Program-made: the position numbers and the translations under genes
Notes under the pieces: model-generated
Database searches by the model: none
The model's input: only the letters and a program-made list of their open reading frames with translations
Told to the model about the DNA's origin: nothing
Assembly (NCBI GenBank): GCA_937907705.1
Contig: CALCVP010000020.1
Location: 51,954 to 115,953 of the forward strand
Length of the DNA: 64,000 nucleotides
Reading direction: 5' to 3'
DNA from: an uncultured Prevotella sp.
GTDB taxonomy: Bacteria; Bacteroidota; Bacteroidia; Bacteroidales; Bacteroidaceae
Part shown: piece after piece, positions 57,987 through 64,000 of the stretch
Position numbering within the stretch: the first letter of the stretch is position 1
Layout: the number at the start of each line of letters is the position of its first letter

Positions 57987-59345
57987 ATGAAAATTTCTTT
58001 TGAAAATCCAGACAAGGTAAACGGCTTGTTGACTATTACTGTTGAAGAGGCTGATTACAAAGAAAAAGTAGAGAAAACACTCAAAAACTATCGCAAAAAG
58101 GCTAATGTTCCTGGCTTCCGTCCCGGCATGGCTCCTATGGGCATGATTAAAAGACAGTTTGGCACTACTGTTAAGGTAGATGAGATTAACAAGCTGATTG
58201 GCGAGGAAATGTATAAATACATTCAAGACAATAAGATACAAATGTTAGGCGAGCCAATGCCATCAGAAAAGCAGACTCCTGTTGATGTTGAGGCTGCCGC
58301 TCCTTATACATTTATGTTTGATGTAGCTGTTGCTCCTGAATTCAAGGTTGAATTGACAGACAAAGATACACTTGATTACTACACTATCAATGTAGACGAT
58401 GATTTGGTAAACAAGCAGATTGATATGTTTGCTTCACGCGCAGGCCACTATGACAAGGTAGACCAGTATCAAGAGAAAGATATGGTAAAGGGCGACCTTC
58501 GCGAGCTTGACGAGAACGGCAATACCAAAGAAGGCGGTATCACAGTAGAAGGTGCTATCATTATGCCTGACTATATCAAGGTGGAAGACCAAAAGAAGCT
58601 TTTTGAAAATGCCAAGGTGGGCGACATCATCACCTTTAACCCTAAAAAGGCTTATCCTGAAAGCGATGTAGAGGTTTCTTCTTTGCTGAAGATAAAGAAA
58701 GAAGATGTGGCTGACATGAACTCAGAGTTCAGCTATCAGATAACTGAAATATCTCGTTATACAAAGGCTGAGGTAAATCAAGAACTTTTTGACCAGGTAT
58801 TCGGCAAAGACAATGTAAAAGACGAGAAAGACTTCCGCGAAAAGATTGCAGAAGGATTGAAAGAGCAACTGACTGTTGACTCAGACTATAAGTTCTTCCT
58901 TGATGTACGCAAGTACTTGACAGATAAGGTAGGCAAACTTACTTACCCGGATGCATTGCTCAAGCGCATCATGCTGAACAATAACAAGGATAAGGGTGCA
59001 GACTTTGTAGAGAAAAACTATGACAAGAGCATAGAGGAATTGACATGGCACCTCATCAAGGAGCAGCTCGTGAAGGCTAACAACATCAAGATTGAAGACG
59101 CCGACATCAAAGATACAGCTAAAGAGGCAGCTAAAGCCCAGTTTGCTCAGTATGGCATGACCAATATCCCAGAGGAGTATGTTGACAACTATGCCAACGA
59201 AATGCTGAAAGACAAGAAGTATATTGACAATCTCGTGGAGCGTAGTATTGACCGCAAGCTTACTGATGCCCTCAAAAAGGTTGTTAAGTTGGAAAACAAA
59301 CCAACTTCTATCGACGATTTCAATAAAATGATGCAGGAAGCTTAA
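57987..59345 (+). CDS. tig: Trigger factor
   Basis: A ribosome-associated chaperone of 452 residues that binds nascent chains. The N-terminal ribosome-binding domain has the pattern KVEKTLKNYRKKANVPGFRPGMAPMGMIKRQFG (about 27-60); the signature FRxG/K appears as GFRPGMAP. The middle part is a shortened, divergent PPIase region (about 150-240) and the rest is the helical C-terminal chaperone arms (KEDFREKIAEGLKEQLTVD...). The order tig, clpP, clpX is conserved across bacteria. The start MKISFENPDKVNGLLTI is typical for Bacteroidota. Confidence 0.93.
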   Translation: MKISFENPDKVNGLLTITVEEADYKEKVEKTLKNYRKKANVPGFRPGMAPMGMIKRQFGTTVKVDEINKLIGEEMYKYIQDNKIQMLGEPMPSEKQTPVDVEAAAPYTFMFDVAVAPEFKVELTDKDTLDYYTINVDDDLVNKQIDMFASRAGHYDKVDQYQEKDMVKGDLRELDENGNTKEGGITVEGAIIMPDYIKVEDQKKLFENAKVGDIITFNPKKAYPESDVEVSSLLKIKKEDVADMNSEFSYQITEISRYTKAEVNQELFDQVFGKDNVKDEKDFREKIAEGLKEQLTVDSDYKFFLDVRKYLTDKVGKLTYPDALLKRIMLNNNKDKGADFVEKNYDKSIEELTWHLIKEQLVKANNIKIEDADIKDTAKEAAKAQFAQYGMTNIPEEYVDNYANEMLKDKKYIDNLVERSIDRKLTDALKKVVKLENKPTSIDDFNKMMQEA

Positions 59346-59378
59346 TATACTTTTTATTAAAAAAACTTCCTAATATAT

Positions 59379-59446
59379 AAGGAGGTTATCGACTTTTTTA
59401 TTATCTTTGTTCCAAAGAACAAATATAAAAGGCCGATAATCTCCTT
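59379..59446. promoter_or_regulatory. Inverted repeat in the tig-clpP leader
   Basis: AAGGAGGTTATCG (59379-59391) pairs with CGATAATCTCCTT (59434-59446) with one wobble, enclosing 42 nt that contain the -7 box TATCTTTG (59402-59409) of clpP. The same DNA could end tig transcripts and carry the clpP promoter. Confidence 0.5.
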
Positions 59447-59474
59447 TTTATATTTGGTAAAACAACAAAAGAAT

Positions 59475-60173
59475 ATGAACGATTTTAGAAAATATGCAAC
59501 CGGACATCTTGGCATGAACGGCATGACACTTGATGATGTCATGAAAGCTCAGGCTCAGTATCTTAACCCATACATCTTGGAAGAGCGACAGCTTAATGTA
59601 ACACAGATGGATGTGTTCTCGCGATTGATGATGGATCGTATTATCTTTTTGGGAACACAAATAGATGATTATACAGCGAACACCATTACTGCGCAGCTGC
59701 TTTATCTTGACTCCGTAGATCCTGGTAAAGACATATCAATCTATTTGAATAGTCCTGGTGGTAGCGTGACAGCAGGATTGGGAATTTATGATACCATGCA
59801 GTTTATTTCAAGCGATGTGGCTACGATATGTACAGGTATGGCTGCTTCTATGGGGGCGGTGCTCCTTGTAGCTGGAACGGAAGGCAAGCGTTCTGCTCTG
59901 CCACACAGCCGCGTGATGATACATCAACCATTGGGTGGGGTGCAAGGACAAGCATCTGATATTGAAATAGAAGCAAAAGAGATTATGAAGTTCAAGAAAG
60001 AACTTTATACTATCATATCTAATCACTCACACACTCCCTTTGACAAAGTGTGGAACGATTCTGACCGTAACTACTGGATGACAGCAGAAGAGGCTAAAGA
60101 GTATGGTATGATTGATTCTATATTGGTAAAGAAAAGTAATAATAATAGTAAATCTACTGACGCAAATGAATAA
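59475..60173 (+). CDS. clpP: ATP-dependent Clp protease proteolytic subunit
   Basis: The 232-residue serine protease forms the tetradecameric chamber of the ClpXP machine. The start MNDFRKYATGHLGMNGM is chosen over the TTG at 59454. Catalytic S125 lies in GMAASMGAVLL and H150 in SRVMIHQPLGG; the catalytic Asp is in the following helix near VWNDSDRNYWM. The long N-terminal stretch is cut off on maturation in other ClpP proteins. It overlaps clpX by 8 nt. Confidence 0.97.
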   Translation: MNDFRKYATGHLGMNGMTLDDVMKAQAQYLNPYILEERQLNVTQMDVFSRLMMDRIIFLGTQIDDYTANTITAQLLYLDSVDPGKDISIYLNSPGGSVTAGLGIYDTMQFISSDVATICTGMAASMGAVLLVAGTEGKRSALPHSRVMIHQPLGGVQGQASDIEIEAKEIMKFKKELYTIISNHSHTPFDKVWNDSDRNYWMTAEEAKEYGMIDSILVKKSNNNSKSTDANE

Positions 60174-61410
60174 AGTTTGTAGTTTCTGTGGACGAAGCGA
60201 GAAGGAGGTAAAGCTGTTGATAACAGGTATCAATGGCTATATCTGCGAGAGCTGTGCCGTACAGGCTTACGAAATTGTGAAGTCTACAGGATTGCTGGAT
60301 GATGATAAAAAGAAGGGCAAAGAGGGTAAAACTAAGTTTAAATTAAAAAAAGTGCCCAAGCCTTTGGAAATCAAAAAATATCTGGATGAATATGTTATAG
60401 GACAGGATGACGCTAAGAGATGCTTGGCGGTTTCTGTATATAACCATTATAAAAGGTTGCAACAACCTGCTGACGAGAATGGAGTTGAGATAGAAAAAAG
60501 CAATATCATTATGGTGGGAAGCACCGGTACAGGTAAGACGCTGATGGCTCGCACCATAGCCAAACTGCTGGATGTGCCTTTTACCATTGTAGATGCTACT
60601 GTCTTTACAGAAGCGGGATATGTAGGAGAAGATGTAGAAAGCATACTGAGCAGACTCTTGCAAGTAGCCGACTATGATGTTGAGGCTGCGCAAAGAGGTA
60701 TTGTCTTTATTGATGAAATTGATAAGATAGCGCGTAAAAGCGATAATCCGTCTATTACAAGGGATGTAAGTGGCGAAGGTGTGCAGCAGGGCTTGCTGAA
60801 ACTGTTGGAAGGCTCAATGGTAAATGTGCCGCCACAGGGAGGCAGAAAGCATCCGGATCAAGAGTATATACATGTAGATACCAAGAATATATTGTTTATC
60901 TGTGGTGGAGCATTTGATGGCATAGAGCGAAAAATAGCACAACGGTTGAATACGCATGTGGTGGGATTTAATTCGGTGCAGAATATACGGCAGATAGACA
61001 AGTCGGATTTGATGAAGTATATATTGCCGCAAGACCTCAAGTCGTTTGGACTCATTCCTGAGATAATAGGAAGATTGCCAGTGCTTACTTACCTTAATCC
61101 GCTTGACCGTAAAGCATTGAGATCTATTCTTGTAGAGCCCAAAAACTCAATCATCAAGCAATATACAAAATTGTTTGAAATGGATGGAATAAAACTCACA
61201 ATAGATGATGATGTCTTTGATTTTATTGTGGATAAGGCAATGGAATACAAGCTCGGAGCGCGCGGATTGAGATCTATTGTAGAAAGCATAATGATGGAGG
61301 CAATGTTTGAAGTGCCGTCAAAGAAAGTTAAAAACTTTAATGTTACACTTGATTATGCACGCAAGCAACTTGAAAAATCTCACTTGGGAAACAAGCAGGA
61401 AAGTGCTTGA
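60166..61410 (+). CDS. clpX: ATP-dependent Clp protease ATP-binding subunit ClpX
   Basis: The AAA+ unfoldase feeding ClpP, 414 residues. The N-terminal zinc domain has cysteines at 5, 8, 27 and 30 (CSFCGRSEKEVKLLITG...CESC). Walker A GSTGTGKT is at 118-125, VFIDEIDKIARK is Walker B, RDVSGEGVQQGLLKLLEGS holds pore-loop residues, and the ClpP-binding IGF-like loop falls in the part near FGLIPEIIGRLPV. Overlap with clpP and close spacing to recQ indicate co-expression. Confidence 0.98.
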   Translation: MNKVCSFCGRSEKEVKLLITGINGYICESCAVQAYEIVKSTGLLDDDKKKGKEGKTKFKLKKVPKPLEIKKYLDEYVIGQDDAKRCLAVSVYNHYKRLQQPADENGVEIEKSNIIMVGSTGTGKTLMARTIAKLLDVPFTIVDATVFTEAGYVGEDVESILSRLLQVADYDVEAAQRGIVFIDEIDKIARKSDNPSITRDVSGEGVQQGLLKLLEGSMVNVPPQGGRKHPDQEYIHVDTKNILFICGGAFDGIERKIAQRLNTHVVGFNSVQNIRQIDKSDLMKYILPQDLKSFGLIPEIIGRLPVLTYLNPLDRKALRSILVEPKNSIIKQYTKLFEMDGIKLTIDDDVFDFIVDKAMEYKLGARGLRSIVESIMMEAMFEVPSKKVKNFNVTLDYARKQLEKSHLGNKQESA

Positions 61411-61461
61411 ATAAAGTGAAGAGGTTGATAAAAACTTCAAGAGAAAGGACACTACTTATTT

Positions 61462-63639
61462 ATGAACCGGACAATCAATCTAACTGAAAAACTAAAGCAG
61501 TATTTCGGCTTTGACAAGTTCAAGGGCGATCAGGAAGCTATTATACGCAATCTACTTGATGGCAACGATACGTTTGTACTGATGCCTACGGGTGGAGGTA
61601 AGTCCTTGTGTTATCAATTGCCTTCTCTTATTATGGAAGGCACCGCTATTGTCATATCACCTCTGATTGCCTTGATGAAGAATCAGGTCGATGTGATAAA
61701 TAGCATGCACGATACAGACGGTGTGGCTCATTACCTGAACTCTTCGCTTAACAAATCGGCTATTGATAAAGTAAAGAGCGATATCTTGACAGGGAAGACG
61801 AAGTTGCTTTATGTAGCACCAGAATCGTTGACCAAAGAAGAGTATGTGGAATTTCTCAAATCAGTTAAAATATCGTTCTATGCAATTGACGAGGCGCACT
61901 GTATATCTGAATGGGGGCATGATTTTAGACCCGAATACAGAAGAATACGACCTATTATCAATGAAATAGGCAATGCGCCAGTCATTGCACTTACTGCTAC
62001 GGCTACCGATAAAGTGCGTACAGACATAAAAAAAAGTCTTGGCATATTAAATGCAACAGAATTTAAAAGCTCATTTAATAGGCCTAACCTTTATTATGAA
62101 GTGCGTCCTAAAACAAAAGATATCGACAAGCAAATAGTTAAGTTTATACGCCAAAACAGTGGCAAAAGCGGTATTATATATTGCTTGTCTCGTAAAAAAG
62201 TAGAGGAGTTGGCTGCAGTATTGAAAGCTAACGATATAAAAGCGGCGGCATATCATGCAGGGCTTGATTCCAGTACTCGGTCCTCTACGCAAGACGATTT
62301 TCTGATGGAACGGTTGGATGTGATAGTAGCTACTATCGCATTTGGCATGGGAATAGATAAACCGGATGTGCGTTTTGTCATACATTATGATATACCTAAA
62401 AGCTTGGAAGGATATTATCAGGAAACAGGACGTGCAGGACGTGATGGCGGTGAAGGAAAGTGTATCGCATTCTATTCATACAAAGACCTCAAGAAGTTAG
62501 AGAAGTTTATGGAAGGAAAGCCTGTGGCTGAGCAGGACATAGGTCGTCAGTTGCTACAGGAAACGGCTGCTTACGCTGAGTCGTCTGTCTGCCGTAGAAA
62601 ACTGTTGCTACATTATTTTGGCGAAGAATATGACAAAGATAATTGTGGCAACTGTGATAACTGCTTACACCCTAAAACGAAGATAGAGGCTAAAGATGCT
62701 CTTCTTATAGTGTTGAAGTCGGTAGCTGCTATCAAAGAGGATTTTAGAAGCGACTATGTTATAGACTTTATAAAGGGTATTGACACGAGTGATATAGTGG
62801 CACATAAGCATGACCAGTTGGAAGAATTTGGCGAAGGCGAGGATATGGACACCAAATTATGGAGTCCGGTGATACGGCAAGCCTTGTTGGCGGGCTATCT
62901 TAAGAAAGATGTGGAGAATTATGGCACGCTGAAACTTACAGCCGCAGGAAAGCGGTTTTTGAAAAATCCGCAATCTTTTATGATTGTATTGGACAATGAT
63001 TTTAGCGAAAATGTCGAAGCAGAAGAAGCTGAAGAGCATAATGCTGTACTTGATCCAATGCTATACAATATGCTGAAAAATCTGAGGCGCAAGGTGAGTA
63101 AACGGTATCATTTGCCACCGTATGTTATATTCCAAGATATATCATTGGAGCAGATGGCTACTGTTTATCCTGTTACATTAGAGGAATTGCAAAATATTCA
63201 GGGAGTAGGTGGAGGAAAAGCACGCCGATATGGAAAGGAATTTGTAGCTTTAATTAAAAAGCATTGCAAGGAAAATGATATAGAGAGACCTGAAGAATTG
63301 CGGGTAAGGACAGTGGCCAAAAAGTCAGTCTTAAAAGTAAAGATTATACAGAGTATTGATAGACAGATTGCACTTGATGATATAGCAGAAGCGCAAGGCA
63401 TTGATTTTGAAACATTGCTTGATGAAGTGGATGCCATCGTTTATAGCGGAACAAAGATTAACATAGACTATTTCTTGGAGGATGTTATGGATGAGGATCA
63501 TGTAGATGACATCTATGAATATTTTAAGGATAGTGATACTGATAGCATTGAGGCTGCTATGGATGAGTTAGGAGATGATTATACAGAAGACGAAATACGT
63601 CTGGTGCGTATTAAGTTTATTTCTGATATGGGTAATTGA
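61462..63639 (+). CDS. recQ: ATP-dependent DNA helicase RecQ
   Basis: A 3'-5' superfamily 2 helicase for recombination and fork repair, 725 residues. Helicase motifs: LMPTGGGKSLCYQLP (Walker A, about 36-50), DEAHCISEWGHDFRPEY (motif II with DEAH), ALTATATDKV, and the QETGRAGRDGG motif VI. Zinc-binding cysteines CRRKLLLHYFGEEYDKDNCGNCDNC follow, then a winged-helix RQC region and an HRDC domain (about 525-600; LRRKVSKRYHLPPYVIFQDISLEQMATVYP). A further 120 acidic residues extend past HRDC, common in Bacteroidota RecQ. It follows clpX by 51 nt. Confidence 0.96.
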   Translation: MNRTINLTEKLKQYFGFDKFKGDQEAIIRNLLDGNDTFVLMPTGGGKSLCYQLPSLIMEGTAIVISPLIALMKNQVDVINSMHDTDGVAHYLNSSLNKSAIDKVKSDILTGKTKLLYVAPESLTKEEYVEFLKSVKISFYAIDEAHCISEWGHDFRPEYRRIRPIINEIGNAPVIALTATATDKVRTDIKKSLGILNATEFKSSFNRPNLYYEVRPKTKDIDKQIVKFIRQNSGKSGIIYCLSRKKVEELAAVLKANDIKAAAYHAGLDSSTRSSTQDDFLMERLDVIVATIAFGMGIDKPDVRFVIHYDIPKSLEGYYQETGRAGRDGGEGKCIAFYSYKDLKKLEKFMEGKPVAEQDIGRQLLQETAAYAESSVCRRKLLLHYFGEEYDKDNCGNCDNCLHPKTKIEAKDALLIVLKSVAAIKEDFRSDYVIDFIKGIDTSDIVAHKHDQLEEFGEGEDMDTKLWSPVIRQALLAGYLKKDVENYGTLKLTAAGKRFLKNPQSFMIVLDNDFSENVEAEEAEEHNAVLDPMLYNMLKNLRRKVSKRYHLPPYVIFQDISLEQMATVYPVTLEELQNIQGVGGGKARRYGKEFVALIKKHCKENDIERPEELRVRTVAKKSVLKVKIIQSIDRQIALDDIAEAQGIDFETLLDEVDAIVYSGTKINIDYFLEDVMDEDHVDDIYEYFKDSDTDSIEAAMDELGDDYTEDEIRLVRIKFISDMGN

Positions 63640-64000
63640 TATACTTACAGGCAGGAAATAGGTAAGAGGTAAAATTGGAATGTGTAATATTCTTTTTGAA
63701 CACCTGTTTATCCTCAAAATTTTATTGTCGGTATGAGAAAACTTATTGGAAGCTACATAATCCAATGGACTATCCATTTCTGATATATTAAAATGGTATT
63801 TTATAGTTTTTGAATTCTGGTAGTGTAAATGTTTTTATAAAGAATATTATTTCCGTCTTTTCACGCATGTATAGATAGATGTGTGCGCCCCCCCAAAGCG
63901 GGTTTAAATGTGAACAACAGTTAAAATGCATACATTTTCAGCAACTTTTTTGCAAAAACATTTGGAAGTTATGCCTAAAGTGTTTACCTTTGCATCCGCT
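63640..64000. other. Intergenic region at the right edge
   Basis: No gene is seen in the last 361 bp. There is a run of seven C residues near 63889-63896 and a strong promoter at 63962-63992 for a gene outside the window. Confidence 0.5.
63962..63992 (+). promoter_or_regulatory. Promoter of a gene beyond the right edge
   Basis: TTG (63962-63964), 20-nt spacer, TACCTTTG (63985-63992). Confidence 0.65.

Overview
This 64 kb window is chromosomal DNA from a member of the Bacteroidales and looks most like a Prevotella-type organism. The evidence is the recurring Bacteroidota promoter form (TTG, about 20 nt, TAnnTTTG), the absence of Shine-Dalgarno sequences, a cobalamin-dependent ribonucleotide reductase, a GH35/discoidin beta-galactosidase, a BspA-like leucine-rich repeat protein and several Bacteroidales lipoprotein families (DUF4738, DUF4230, DUF4827). 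Genus-level placement is inference; no rRNA gene is present. Family names were recognised by eye and no database search was run.

Layout. 1-10 kb: end of a beta-galactosidase gene, then a minus-strand block with dnaA, an MCE/MlaD-type lipid transport protein, an N-acetylmuramoyl-L-alanine amidase, folB and the class II ribonucleotide reductase. 10.9-14.2 kb: tRNA-Ser(GGA), an exbB/membrane protein/exbD/exbD energiser operon and an Lrp/AsnC regulator. 14.4-17.2 kb: folA, thyA and an RNA m5C methyltransferase on the minus strand. 17.5-24.4 kb: an outer-membrane barrel protein, a membrane protein/ECF sigma/small membrane protein operon, a DUF4738 lipoprotein, two DUF4230 proteins and an alanine/sodium symporter. 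24.6-27.5 kb: a CcdA/ArsG-like permease, exonuclease III, ribH and a TPR protein. 27.7-52.3 kb: an uninterrupted plus-strand run with recF, a DUF721/DciA-like gene, cysE, a THUMP methyltransferase, a DPP IV-family peptidase, purD, two membrane proteins, a large DUF2723 protein, a polysaccharide deacetylase, queG, an unknown gene, a nucleotidyltransferase, a DHH phosphoesterase, a DUF4827 lipoprotein, glmM, ppk1, ppx and hsp20. 52.5-57.5 kb: a DprA-like/PUR-like protein, a guanine-deaminase-like enzyme, L-serine dehydratase, and an AT-rich insert with a 33-bp perfect palindrome, a broken secreted-protein gene and a BspA-like LRR gene. 58-63.6 kb: tig, clpP, clpX and recQ.

Most genes are core housekeeping: dNTP/folate supply (nrdJ, folA, thyA, folB), replication and repair (dnaA, recF, DUF721, recQ, xth), envelope (mlaD, amidase, glmM, deacetylase), polyphosphate metabolism (ppk1, ppx) and proteolysis (tig, clpP, clpX). 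There is no CRISPR array, prophage, conjugative element or recognisable defence island. The observations most worth following are a consensus sigma-54 promoter with two phased dyad sites before hsp20, dispersed extragenic motifs and 22-bp tandem repeats, DnaA-box-like sequences beside recF/DUF721, a DprA-like/PUR-like gene, and two apparent one-base frame breaks (an ECF sigma gene start and a signal-peptide remnant).
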